Shown here piece by piece: positions 36,425 to 48,734 of a DNA stretch of 64,000 nucleotides. The stretch's first letter is position 1, and each line of letters starts with the position of its first letter. The notes under the pieces were generated by a model that did no database searches, had not been told where the DNA came from, and saw nothing but the letters and a program-made list of their open reading frames with translations. The stretch comes from Motacilla alba alba (taxonomy: Eukaryota; Chordata; Aves; Passeriformes; Motacillidae), in the NCBI RefSeq assembly GCF_015832195.1, contig NC_052019.1, forward strand, positions 4,945,685 to 5,009,684, given 5' to 3'. The translations under genes and the position numbers were made by a program.

Positions 36425-36560
36425 CAGCACTAAGTGGCTCTGTGGTTAGGGCAGTGGATAAATATTCTACTATGAAAAGTTTACCAGTGCAACCCTTCTG
36501 ACAGTACTGAAGCCCAGGATCTTCATCTTTGACCTGTTGCAGTGCTCTTCTGGCCTGGTT
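36425..36560 (+). repeat. Possible tRNA-derived SINE relic
   Basis: 'agtggctctgtggttagggc' followed by 'agtggataaa' (36433-36462) resembles a tRNA box A region (TGGCnnAGTGGTTAGAGCA-type) as found at the heads of ancient amniote SINEs. A possible degenerate box B (cagtgcaaccc) lies about 50 bp downstream. It does not fold as an obvious functional tRNA by eye. Conserved copies of such SINEs in amniotes are often exapted as enhancers, but that is speculation here. Confidence 0.35.
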
Positions 36561-39500
36561 GTATTTTGGGTGCAAAGTATCAGAACAACTACATTACTAC
36601 AAATTGAAAAAAATAATAAAATAAAAATCCATATTAAATATACTTAGCTACATGTCCTGCTTTCAACTAACAATTTATTCACATGATTGCTCTGTAAAAT
36701 GCTGAGGGATTTCTAATCAGTCAATTTGATTTAAACAGGGGATTCCCTTGCTCTACCTCTTCATGTACTTCTGAACAAGAACTAACATTGCATAAGTCAT
36801 GTTCTGGAAGAAATAAACTCTTTTCACCCAGCTTTTTTTTTGCAGCTATTGCCATAGTCTCCTATTTATAAGTGCTTAATGGTTCTGTAAGCTACAGGAA
36901 TGCATTGCCACTTGTGCTGGTTACACAACTGTTAAAATAAAAACTGGGTTTTTTCCTAATATGGCGGTTATTTTTTAATACACGAAAGAGGAAAGCACCC
37001 AATTCTAAATATTACTTAAATAAAAGATTTAGCTCTTTCTTGATGTCCCTTCCATTCCCGGGGAATATCATTTCTCCACTTAATTTTGGCTGTTCCATTA
37101 GCAGAAGTTGTTCTTTAAGGCTTCATTCTTTTTTCAGAGCTTTTTTTCCTTCTGTCAGATGATCTGGTTTAATTCAGATTTCCACAGGAACTGCACAGTT
37201 TTCCCTTCAGAGGGCATTAATCCAGCATGCACAAGCAATAGGTGGTTCCTTCCATGAGCAGGGTAGTAGATTCACAGGTTTTAAGGACAAAAGAAGCCAT
37301 TTTGCTAAACAAATCCGTTTCATTGTAGAGTGCATATCTTCTGTACTCATTTTGGTCTTTAACTGTGCTGCTCTCTGTATTCTACAGGCTTCTAATTCAG
37401 GCTTTTTGATTTCAATCCTCTACTTTGCCTGGTTTCCCCACTCATTTTGTGGGAACCAGAGGCTCTTAAATTTGGTTGGACAACAAAAACAAATAGTCTG
37501 ACAGCTTGACAATGATACCACCAGCAAATACACGTTTTAAAAGTGAATATTCTAGTAATTTTGAACCCTGTGGTAATTTCTTTAACATGAATTTCCAGCC
37601 ATTCTTCTTTCAAAAAGCTGCTTTGGCCAGCCAGTAAATTGTCACCACCCTTCCCTTAGTACATATACTGGCCAGGGCAAGTGCCTCCAATTTCCAAATG
37701 TTTATTTCTACATCCCAGCATTTTTAGTACATATATTAATCTGTATAAGTATAGAATAGGAAAATGTCTTTGAAAACCTTCAGGATTTCCTGTCACTCTT
37801 GCTCTTTGCTATTGACAACAATAATTTTTTTATATTTACTCCAAAAGAAATGTAAGTGTTGTTTTTTTTTTTTTTTGTGCTGTGTTATGCGTGGTTGGTA
37901 GTTTTTGTTGTTTTGTTGCTTATTTATAAAGGAGATGTGGGAATTTTGATTCAACTGTGCATAAAATAAAACATCAAACAATAAGTTAAAAAACTTGTAG
38001 ACAAAAAAGAATAAAAGTAGAGGAAAACAGATCATGTGGTAGATAATGGATAAACAAAGAGTGGAGGAAAGCAGGAACAGGAATTTGAAATATTAAGAAC
38101 AAATCAGGAAAAAAGATATCATATAAGAAACACTAATTACAGAGGAAATTGAGAATGTATGTAAGAAATAAGGAATCACAATCAAATCTTAAAATAAAGG
38201 ACCTATTAAAAAAAATAAAAGAAAAAAGTTACTTTTCTTGCCCCCATATTTCACATTCAGAGCATTCCCATCTTGAACCATAGTGGCCAAAAATATGCCA
38301 GGGTTCATTAAGTGATTATTGAAAACAATGAAAGTTGGATAAGTGTTACAGAGGTTCTAATGTAACCTCTGGCCAAAAAGAGCCTAAAACAGCAATTACA
38401 AAATTATTGAGAAGGTATCAAGAACAAACCACATTCCCTGTTTCTAATATTAATTCCATAGACATGAAACTAGATCTGAAAATTGCTTCCAACACCTTTT
38501 GTCAGAAATGCAGTATGTTAGAAAACTTCGTGGATCACTCAACACAGACATCCCAATGCATTCCCTGAACCAACCACTCCAGACACTGGGGTTTAAAGTG
38601 CCAGAATTATACAAATGGGCACGTTAATTTAATGAGCATAGCCTGAGAAGAAAGTGGGACCAAAATCTGTCAGAGGCATATTTTTGGATTCAGTTATGCC
38701 TGATGCAAATTTTGTTTCCATGTGGCTTTTTGGAGAAGCATCCCCCAGCCCTTCGTAGAATTAATTAAATCAGAACTCAGCATCAAACTAGCATCTAAGC
38801 CACTGGACATTTCTTCCTTTTTAGATGGAGCTTTTGGGAAAGAAGAATAAACAGCCTCCTGGAGAGACCAGACCTCTCTCCAGCATGAAAGTGATGTACA
38901 GCTGCAAACCAATTAGGCTGAAAAGTTCCCATATGTTTAGCCAAAAAGAACTCACTCCAGTAGCTAAACAAATCCATTGACTTAAAAACTCCCAGGATCT
39001 TAACTTGAAAGCACCCACACCTAGGGATCTCTTACAACACATTAAATCAGAGATCTTTAAGCACTGCACATCCCTTCCAAATGTCAGCCATTTTTCCACA
39101 AGCTGTAAATGCTTCAGCTGAAGTTCAGCTGCCCAAATGCACCACAGCTACCTCCAGCCAGCCATGATGCTCAAATCTCACAGTTATTCTGCACAGATTC
39201 CACCACAGCAGGTGAAGGCGACCCAATAAATTTATTCCAGGTGTTCCAAGTAACTTAATTCCTCCGTGTCATGGCCATGGACAAGGGGGCACAATGTTTG
39301 TCATAAATTATCCTAAGACTGACCAAAACTCCAGCCCAGTGCCAGGGAGCTCTTATGTTTTTATTACAAAGTTGCCTTCATTCCAGCAATCAGCCCACTA
39401 TTTAATCAGCCCACTATTTATTCTCAAGGAGCTTGGCCAACTAGATGTTAATTTTACAGGAACTTCATCAAGTTCCCTGCTCCTCCTACAAACTTCTCAA

Positions 39501-40232
39501 AAATTCTGCCTAATAACTCCTTAATATTTTACAACACATTTCCCCAGGGTACCTAAAGTTACTTCTAACCAGTTTTCCTGGTGCAGCAATCTGAATGTTT
39601 GAGACAAAACATCCTTATGCCTGGTCCTCCACACTCATTTTCATTGCCTTTCAGCAGCAGCAGAGGCACAATCAAAGGGGTTCAATTTACAAACTCACTT
39701 TTCTTGGTCTGACCAGGAAGGTTGGGATTCACTTCTTGAAGTCTCTCAAAGAATTACTTTTTTAAAAAAGGAAATTCTCACTTCAGCTGTCTTTAGAAAG
39801 TGCTGGTGGAGGAAATTATTGCTTTTATGGAGTGAAATCCACAATCAGGCAGACCAGGATTCTAGGAAAGCATTGCTAATTTTGATCCACAACTCCTTGG
39901 GCCAAGGGAGAGTGAAGTTTAGTCATGCTGGTGCTTTATGTGTGCAAATAAGAGAGTTTCTTGTCCTTTAATCACCCAAAGGATCTGGGGGGGAAAAAAG
40001 TGAACTTGTGGAAAACTCAACTTCCAAATGGAGATATGTACAAAGACATTACTTTGAGCAATTTAAATGGTTTAGCTTTCAAATAAACTTTCAAAATCAA
40101 AATTTTTGTCTGAATTAAGCTATTTTTAATTTAATTCTTTGTGTGCTGAACCAGTTCTGGTGTAAAACTGGAAGACAAAAAAGTATAGGATGTGTGGGGT
40201 TTGCTTCTTCCCCTTCAGTCCTTAGTTACTGC
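36561..40232. other. Unannotated DNA
   Basis: No gene is seen. A poly-T run (16 T, 37861-37876) and an A/G-rich stretch (about 37975-38225) are present. All open frames are under 95 codons. Confidence 0.5.
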
Positions 40233-40250
40233 TTTTTTTTTTTTTTTTTT
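40233..40250. repeat. Poly-T run (18 T)
   Basis: Homopolymer flanked by 'ttactgc' and 'ctggaggg'. No adjoining retrogene or SINE body is recognised, so it is listed only as simple sequence. Confidence 0.95.
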
Positions 40251-43200
40251 CTGGAGGGTGGGCAGGGAAGAGTCAGAAAAGTCTGTGGCTTCTAAATAGA
40301 ATAAAATGGAAAACTAAGGAAATGTGAAAGATTTGGGAGGGTGGATGTCAACAGGGAAGAAATTAATATAGTAAAAATTCATTATATTATACGTTCAGGG
40401 GCCATAAAGAGGAAAGTATCTTGTTCCTCAGAGCATAATAGCTGCAAAAATAGAGGCATTGTGTTGCCTTTTTGGCTAAAGGTGCTGTTCCAGGGACTCT
40501 GATTTAATTTGTTGAGGCATTCCCACCCCTGCTGGATTATTCCAGGATACACAGGTGACATGGGTGACACACAGCTCCCAAAGCCTCCAGTGACTCTCTC
40601 AGTTTCTCCTTATGGAGCACAACCAACCCAGCACAAGGGCCCTGGAAGCCTCTGGCAGAGTCATTCACAAAGTTTTATTCTCATTTACAGTGCACCCAGC
40701 TCCAGCAAACAGGCATGGTGGAGGGAGGAACCAGCCCACCAAAACACCCAGGCAGAAAACAGTAATGAGTCTCCTTCCTCTCTCATTATTGCTCACACAG
40801 GAACACATTCCTCTCATTCTTCCTTGCCCTTGGAGTGATGGGGAGTGTGCTGAAACAGTCCTACAGTAGCTTAATTACTTACCACAAATCTTTTAAATGA
40901 GTTTATTCTCATTAAAGTGGCATCTGGGAAATGAGCATTAAACCATCAATGACCTTTTTCTAATAAAAGGCCTCAAACTTGTTATTTGGAGGGTACTTCT
41001 CATCCAGAGCTTTACCTCCACATCAGGCTAATCAGACCAGTTTTTCTTGCTGAATTTGAAACTGCTAGAAATGAGGTTTTATTTAGAAGATGGTCATGCA
41101 CACAGGCAGTGCTGCTGCTTTATTCTGCTGATATATTTTGCCATAGGTGGTATATTTTGCCCCCTCTCTACAAAAGTTGGGTGTACGTGTGCTGCTGTTC
41201 GGGCAGTAACTGCAAAAGGCAGGTAACAGGAGTGGTGACATTGCAGAGGAATTGGGCAGAAAATTCAGCTCAGTGTAGCTGCTGAGGTGTGCAGGTGGGC
41301 TTGTGAATGGTGCTGAACCCTTGGGATATCACTCCCAGCTAACTCAGGTGTGCCTGGATCCCCCACTGCATCCTAAACCTCAGCTGTGCTGGCCTGGCTT
41401 GGGCCACAGTCTATTTAAACAATCACAACCCATCAGGTTCTAAACTTTATCCATTTTCAGCTGGTCAAGGTAACAAGCACACTGCTGGGTCACTTCCTAT
41501 CTAGTAGGAAATTAAAAGGCATTTACTGCAAGAATCTCTCCTGTGACAAAATGAATGTATTTTATTTTAGTTTTTTTTTAATAATTTCTAATAAATAAGG
41601 ACACCAGAGCAGCCTGCAGCAACCTCTGGAGGGCACTGCTTAAAACAGAAGGAAAAGAGTTCCTGAGCTGCCAACCCACTGTTATATCCAAGTTTTTATG
41701 TGATTCCTGTAAAGGCTTCTTTCAGACCATTCAGCAAATTAAGTAAGGAAACCAGTCTGTTTTTGTAACCATTTCCACACTGTCAGGACAAGGGTTCACA
41801 GACAGGTAGGATCTGTGTTGAGACATTCAGCTTCTTCTTCCCTTACAGTCACACAAAATGGCAAAATTTACAGAAATTCAGTGCAAATCCAGTGACAATG
41901 TCAAGAAATAAATTGAGGTTTTTCTCTGTGTGAATATAAAAATGGAAAGGTAAATTGTGCTGGAATCTCCTTTCTAACCATTCATCACCAGGTTAAACTT
42001 GCATTTGTCCACTGAAAGAAATTACCTTAAAAATTGAGCAAGGGATGCTAATGGCAATGGTACAGGATTTATGCCCTGGTGTCTTCCTCCTAAGATGGAC
42101 CAGGCACAGGTGAGCTCTCACCAGCTCAGCCTTCAGCTGCAAGCAAAATGCTCCTGATTTACTTCAGGAAATTGAGACACAATATCCATCATTTGTGTTA
42201 GCTTTAGGCCCAGTTTTATGCTTCATGGCACTGATGGTGTCAGGTTGAAGAGTATGTTGGTGACTTGAACTCGAGATACCAGAAATGGGATTAACCTGAG
42301 CAAAAGCAGACATTCCTGCTGTAGATAACTGCACTGTATCTTCTTGTCCTGCACTCCCTTAACAGGTACCTGAGAGGAGGAGGAGACACCAGCAGTGCTA
42401 TTCATCTTGTGCTGAAACAGGCATCTGAGCCTGGGCAGATAAATCACACTAAAACGTTTCTTTTTCACACTGGAGGCAAAGGGAGCTCAGCTGGAGGAGT
42501 GAAAATACCTAGACAGGGGATGAGGGCCTCAGCCCTGGAGTGCACTCGGTGCTTCTTGCGGAACAGCATTTTTTCCACCCTGTTGTCCATTTCTTCAAAC
42601 AGCCTTCCTTCCTTCCTGTGTAACAAGGGTTGTGGAAAAGGCAATAAAACAGGTTAGGGACAGTTGTAACAGTGTGACCAAGTGTGACCATCCCAGGTAT
42701 TGTTCAAAGATGGGGATGGATAAATCAAGTTTATGATGAACAAAAGGTATCTCATTGCCACAGCACTTCTTCATGTTACATAGAAGAAAAGTTGGGTGCA
42801 AAACTGCAGGGAAAATTAACTGCAAGGCAAAGCTGCCTTCAGGCAGTGCGTTCTTGTCTATCTGTACAGTGATTTCATCTTTCCCATTACCTGTGACTGA
42901 CAAGCTACAGTGAAGAAATGAGTAGATGTCTTAAAATGTCTGGAAAATTCCCTTCCAGAATTCCATTTCTGATGACAGCAAAGTTCAGAGGGGAAAGGAA
43001 ATAGAAATTAGAATTGAAGTGTGTGTTCCTGTTGTGACAGCCATTAAAGGTACATTTATCAAACACATTGACTGCCATCAAAAATCAGACTTCCAATCTA
43101 AACTTGTAGTTCCTTCTGCAAAAGCAGGCTTTGTCTATGAATCCCAGTAGGTTCAGACTGACTAAGGCTGTATACCAGACACATTTAGATGGCTAAACTG

Positions 43201-45739
43201 ATGGAAAATGTTGTGAAACAGGAGTTAAAAAATACTCACTGGGTTTTTTTTTAATTTCCTGCAGAATCTGCTACTTTAATGGCTTTGGACAATCCTGATA
43301 GTCTTGGAAATAAAGCATCAACATGCAGAAGGAGGAAAGGACTTTTAATGAATATCAAAATATTCAAATGTGTGTTTGCTATTCCTGGTGCAAGTAATAA
43401 CAAGCATTTCAGTGCAAGGAAAATGCCAGCCAGATAGGAAGCAGTCTTAATGAAGTGTTGACAGTGTCCTAACTAACCCCCAAACATTCATCCTTTGCCA
43501 TGAATACACAAAACTCCAGAGACATTTTGGGGGAACTGGCTTCCCCTGGCTCAGATTTGCAGCTCACCCAGAAGGAGGCACAGGCCCATTGAAATGCAAG
43601 TGGGGGGAAAGAGTCTGAGTCACTGATGGGAAAAGTGGTAACCCAAGCTAAAGCTTTGCTGCATTGCAATTCCCACCCTGAGGGTTCTCCAAGGGTTGCT
43701 TTTGTTCCTGTGTGAGGTCTGCATCTCAATCTAAACCCGCCCAATCAGTGAGCACACTGAACAGAGTGCTTACATTAACACATGGCACCAGTGATGGCTT
43801 TATTTTGACAATATTTAATTAGGCACCAAGCTGGAAGTAAACATCAAACCCAGGGAGTGAGCACAGAGATTAATGTGAGCAATAACTGGAGATGGGACTT
43901 ATTTATAACAACAGACTATAACAAATCCACAACTGGCACATTGTCGCACACCTGTTATTTTGCTGCAGGTCATAATATTTGAGGATTTCCTGGGCCTAAG
44001 CTAAAAGAGAATTACTATCAATTGTTCATAGCCTAAAGCCCTTGAAGCAGATCTAAGCCATTCCAGTAGTTCCTGCAGGGAACAAGGAGATGCCCCAAGT
44101 TATTTCCTTTGCTGACCCTCTGTGTCTGCAGAGGCTTTAAAACAGATATTTACTGTGAGCCTTTTGCTTGCCAGGCCAGGATGGCTCGTGCTCATTCCAT
44201 CTGAAGGGTGGAACAAGATCTTTGCTGCTCATGGTGTTTCCTCACCACAGCTTCACTTCGTTGCTGGAGCATGAAATGCTCTTAACAGCAGCATTCAACC
44301 CTGGACAAAAGCAAAGAACTGGGCATTATGGATTCATGTGCTACAGGGAAAAGTTATAATAAAACATGAGAGATAATACAGCAGCTATGTTGAGCCTTGG
44401 AGCCAGATATGGGATGAGTGTGCTTGGAGGAACAGGACCAAAGCATTCTGTCCTCCACTGCTCTCCTGAGAGGGTCACTGCCCTTCCTGCCCAGGGAACT
44501 ACAGCTTGTTCACACACATCCCACAAATAAGCTGGAATTAAATCCATTTATCGAGGTTAAATCCATTTATGTGTCTCACCTGTGCCCAAGGTGTTGGTGT
44601 TGGAGGGGGGCTGGCAGTCTGGGACAGCTGGAAGGGTGTTGGGACAGTTTCCAGGATATAATTAAGGCAGATCAGCACTGACCTCAGTGTACACTGCTGG
44701 CAGGAAGTTTGATCCTTTTCAAGGGTTTTCCCCCACTCATCCTCCTTATTCTTGTCAGATGAATGAAAAAAAGGAGAGGGATAAAACTTAAGATGAACCA
44801 CTGGAAAATTGTCAGGTCATGGGCCTCTGCTGAGTGAAAATGCAGGCAAACAAATGCTGTGAGTCACCTGCAGAGGAGCACCCACAGCATATCTCACTGG
44901 CTACAGCGCTACTGACAGACTAGTTCCTTCTCTGCTTTGCCATTAGACATTTGATTTCTCAAAACACAGAGGCCACATTGCCTGTGGGGGACACATTATT
45001 CCTCTATACCCACAAGCAGAAACTTTTTTGATCCTATAACCTACCCCAGCCCTCAGACATCCATGGAGTTACTGCATACAGAGCACAGGTTCACAGTGGG
45101 AGCTCAGTGGGTTCAAAATTCATTGGTTTTATGTCTCTTTTTTTAAACCTGGGTGTCAGGTTCATTGATTTCAATAATGAATGTGTGTCTAACATCTGTT
45201 GTAGACCCATATACCTGTGTTTTTTCCCATCACCTTAAGGATTTATTTTTCACTGGGCACTTTAATATGTGTGCCCTGATTAAACTGAATTTTCTTATTT
45301 GATTTGATTGCCTTTCACAAGGCAAATCTCTCACAACTTACAAAGCAATCTCTCTAACTTCAAATTTTTAATAATTTTTCTTGTGCCTCTGTCTGTTGTG
45401 CTTTGTTGATTGTGTTGTGTAGGGACTGTAGAATTGCCCCATTCTCTAACACATCTTCCTGAGCATTGATTGATTCTGACAGGCTGGAAGTAACCATCCC
45501 AAAAATGAGAAGAAATGAAAGAAATTTGCACTGCATATCCATTTGGATATAGAAATATGGATAGATCAGCAGCACATATGATGAGTACATATTTGTATTA
45601 TTTTATAGCATTAAATAGGCTTTAAAGAGTTGCTGCACCCCCTCTGGTTACCTGCAGTTCCAGGGTGAATTAGTGGCCCCGTATGCAGTTTATGCATTTG
45701 TTTTATATTACACATCAATAAAAGCACATCAAATTGAAA
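40251..45739. other. Unannotated DNA
   Basis: No gene is established. A minus-strand open frame at 45360-45590 encodes a signal-peptide-like N-terminus and is discussed as a finding. Plus-strand frames of 99-109 codons at 40509-40838 and 40986-41285, and a minus-strand frame of 102 codons at 42595-42903, have no recognisable domains. Confidence 0.5.
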
Positions 45740-45835
45740 CCCATTCTCATTTATGGATGGAAACTTTGAGGCAAAACAGTGCAGCAGCTGCCTTGGTATG
45801 AGTTATAGGGCAGTCATTTGTTCAAGTCAGAGAAA
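45740..45835 (+). repeat. Possible MIR-like SINE relic
   Basis: 'cccattctcatttatggatg' followed by 'gaaactttgaggcaaaacag' resembles the MIR central segment 'attttacagatggggaaactgaggcacagag'. The next part ('gggcagtcatttgttcaagtc' near 45809) could be its continuation at the 'gacttgcccaaggtca' position. Strongly diverged; a profile search is needed. Confidence 0.38.
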
Positions 45836-46187
45836 ATACTGCTGCACTTCCAGCTAAGCAAGTACAAAATGTGACCCCACACTGCACCAAACTCTTGGCT
45901 TAAACATAGCTGGAAAATTGATGAAATTATCCATTCTTTGGGGGCAATCTGAAAAGACAGCAGCCCATTAGATCTGATGCGGCTCTGTCGCATTCACATT
46001 CTCTGAAAACATCCCTTGGCCCAGGATTTTTCTCCTGGGAAGCTGAGAAGCCTCAGAGAAAAGGAAAACAATTCTTATCTCATTTGCTTCTCCTGTGTTG
46101 TGCTCACATCTGGAATGTGTTTGGAGATTGTTTACCCACAGGTGATTGTTTCACTGGACTCTGGTGTAAGTTGTTTTGACTCTTTGG

Positions 46188-46192
46188 CCAAT
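46188..46192 (+). promoter_or_regulatory. CCAAT box in LTR U3
   Basis: Sequence ccaat in the context tggccaatcaggg, conserved as 'tggccaatg' in the sister copy at 48735-49155 (as its reverse complement). It is the kind of NF-Y site common in retroviral promoters. Activity not known. Confidence 0.4.
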
Positions 46193-46316
46193 CAGGGCCA
46201 AGCTGTGTTGGGACTCTGGAAAGAGTCACAAGTTTTTCATTATTAGCTTTTTTAGCCTTCTGTAAGTATCCTTTCTGTGTTCTTTAGTATAGTTTAGTTT
46301 GGTATTCTTTGATATA

Positions 46317-46368
46317 ATATAGTATCAGAAAATAATAAATTAATATAGTATCATAAAATAATAAATTA
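46317..46368 (+). repeat. 26-bp tandem duplication carrying the polyadenylation signal
   Basis: Two adjacent 26-bp units, both of the form atatagtatca-(g/t)-aaaataataaatta, differing at one position. Each unit contains AATAAA. The sister LTR copies at 9939 and 48735 show only one such unit, so the duplication is specific to this copy or to a sub-lineage. Confidence 0.85.
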
Positions 46369-46441
46369 GCCTTCTGAGAACATGGAGTCATATTCATCTT
46401 TCCTCCCTGCCACCAGGGACCCTGCAAACACAACACAACTC

Positions 46442-47123
46442 CTCAGCCCTGCTACAAAGGGAGAGCTGTTAAAGGGAACTAGAACTCCAAAGCACAGTCA
46501 CATTGTATTGAGTGGCCAGGACAGATGTGGTGCTGTCAGAGATGTGTAAAAACAAATCCACAAATATCCTGCAGTACATCATCTTTCACAGCAGAGGAGA
46601 AAGGAGGATATTGTCTCTTCTCTCCTTTGTTCTCCTCAAATCATAAAGTTGACATTCTCCTGGCAGAATAAGGGATTTTGGCCTTGTGAGTTCAGTCCAT
46701 TGGAGTTCTGTACACGGACTCACAGCCTGCTTTGATTGTGGCAAACATTAGGGAAGGGCATCCACAGAGAGAGCAGCTGCCTTCTACAGCACAGTGTGGA
46801 CACTCAGAAAATGAAAATGTTTTGCCTATCTCTGATCCTGGAATTGTGGAAGAGAGGCACCTGGGGGAGCTCTCACTGAGGCCCTCATTGCTACAGGGAG
46901 GTAACAGTCTGCAGTTGTGCCTTCCCTGGACACAGATGTGGTGACCCCCCAGAATATTTGTCACACAGAATGTCAGCAGGGTGAGATGGAGAAAGAATGG
47001 AGCTCCTGCAGATATCTCTGTGTGCTCTCCTCCTTGCTCCACTCCTCGTCGCCCCTTTGAGCCAAAGCCTGGCAGGGAGCAAAAGAAAAAACAAAAAGAA
47101 AAAAGAAAAGAAACCAAAAATCA
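46442..47123. other. Unannotated DNA
   Basis: No gene is seen. A minus-strand frame of 141 codons (46692-47117) has no recognisable domain and ends in a purine-rich plus-strand tract (47079-47119) abutting the CR1 that follows. Confidence 0.5.
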
Positions 47124-47516
47124 TGGAGCTGGAGAACCTCTCCTATGAAAACAAGCTAAGAAAGGTGGGGTTGTTCAGCCTGGAGAGGAGAAGATGTGTG
47201 GAAAATGTGGCATTGGAAAATTAAATAAAATTTAAATTATTATTATTAAAATTAAAATTAAAATTAAATGGCTTTAAGCTGAAAGAGAATAGACTTAGAT
47301 TAGATATTAGGAAGAAATTCTTCCATGTGAGGGTGGTGAGATCCTGGTACAGGGTGGCCAGTGAAGCTGTGTCTGCCCCTGGATCCCTGGAAATGTCCAA
47401 GGCCAGGCTGGATGGGGCTTGGACCAGCTTGGGCCAGCAGAAGGTGTCCCTGTCTACGGCAGGGGCTGGAACTGGATGATCTTTAAGGTCCTTTCCAACC
47501 CAAACCATTCTCTGAC
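47124..47516 (+). repeat. CR1 LINE 3' end with an internal A/T-rich replacement
   Basis: Plus-strand CR1. The left block (47124-47200) includes 'gctggagaacctctcctatg' and 'gggttgttcagcctggagag'. The right block (47268-47516) includes 'ggctttaagctgaaagagaa', 'aggaagaaattcttccatgt', 'ggatgatctttaaggtcctt' and 'ccaacccaaaccattctctg', reaching the extreme 3' end. Between them the expected roughly 100-bp CR1 segment is replaced by A/T-rich sequence (47221-47267) with att and attaaa repeats. Non-coding. Confidence 0.92.
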
Positions 47517-48728
47517 TTTCATTTAAATGATTTTTCTTTAAGCAATTGGAATAGCAATAGTGAATAAAATAAAATGTTGCCCTTCTAGGCTTCAAAATAC
47601 TTTGGAAGTGTTACCTCATTAACATTAAGTAAGGTAAATGCACAGCATTCTTAGGCCTGTTTAATGCATTTGGAAGGGGTGTATTTTTCCTCCTGTGTCT
47701 AGCAATTAGCATAATTTTACAAATGCACTTTAATTACACATAAAAATAGAATAAATATTTTTGTAACATTTTGAATTTAAACAAGCACTTAATTAAGCCT
47801 CATTAAGACCTGCCATATGCTTTGCATACCATAGGTTATTCTAAGTGCACTTCTGGAAGTTTGGGAGGAATTTACATTATTTGACATGGGCAGCCTGGTT
47901 TGTTACTGACTCAAAATTACAGATGCAATAAATAATTATGATTAAAAGCACATTAACACTGTAATGACTGGGTGGTCGTTTTGATGGCTCCTAATAAGCC
48001 ACTGTAGCTGAAAGGGCGTCAAGCAGCACTTGTGAAGCACTGCAAGTCCAGTGGTAGCTAAAAAGTGTATTATTCAAGTTACTGCCAATTTTTGAGGCTG
48101 GGATGTGCTTCCTTGCTGCTGCTCAGCTCACTCTGTGCCAGCTGTCACTGTGAAATCTTCTGGATTTGTTTGCTTCAATCCTAAAACTTTCTAAGTTATA
48201 GGGCCCAGAAGACCAGTAGCTCAAAAAGATGATTTTCCTTCCCTTTAATTTCACCCAGTTCCTCTGAGTTTTAACCTGGTACTTTTTTCTGCTTGACTAA
48301 AGGATAGATTGTTTTTGACAGAGCAGATAGAAGGAAATCTACAGGTTTTTTTCCTAAAGAGAACTGGAGATGGTGCACTTCCTGAGAGGTAATGAATTAA
48401 ATCCAAGTTTTGGCATTATTTAAATCATCAATTAGTATCACTTTTTCTTTCATCTATCATCTTTTCTTTCTTTAAACATTCTTTTAGCTTATTTTTATTT
48501 AATTTTGCTCTCTATCCATTGAAGGAAAACAAAATAAATAAACATTTGTTTTCATTAGAACTGAAAAATTTAGAAGACTTTTTGAAGACTATTGAGTGTG
48601 GTTTTGAGTGAGCACTGCTGTTCTCAAACCTACCCAGAGACATTAAGGAAAGGAGTAGCTTTGTTTGGACTTCTTAACTCATTGAAAGGAATCATATCAG
48701 TCAAGGCTACATCTGTTGAAGACATCCA
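47517..48728. other. A/T-rich non-coding DNA without recognisable repeats
   Basis: No gene. The part 47640-48070 is rich in homeodomain-type TAAT/ATTA cores (for example tttaattaca, cacttaattaagcc, taataagcc) and has no transposon signature. It is noted as a candidate conserved non-coding element purely on appearance. Confidence 0.35.
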
Positions 48729-48734
48729 TCTCAC
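48729..48734. repeat. Target-site duplication, left copy (tctcac)
   Basis: Perfect 6-bp match to 49156-49161 across the LTR at 48735-49155. Confidence 0.8.

Larger units (their letters stand above)
45986..46435 (+). mobile_element. Solo LTR, ERVK-type passerine family (copy 2)
   Basis: Plus-strand LTR of about 450 bp beginning tgtcgcattcacattctc and ending gcaaacacaaca. A CCAAT box (46188-46192) and the 'gactctggaaagagtcac' block precede an A/T-rich polyadenylation region. That region contains a tandem duplication of 26 bp (46317-46342 and 46343-46368), each copy carrying its own AATAAA. Flanking six-mers are cggctc (45980-45985) and caactc (46436-46441), four of six identical, a plausible decayed target-site duplication. 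No internal genes. An open frame of 76 codons inside it is incidental. Confidence 0.88.

Noticed and set aside
46692..47117. 141-codon minus-strand frame with a phenylalanine-rich hydrophobic start
   Set aside because: The hydrophobic start is the complement of a purine-rich tract next to a CR1; the rest shows no domain or codon bias.
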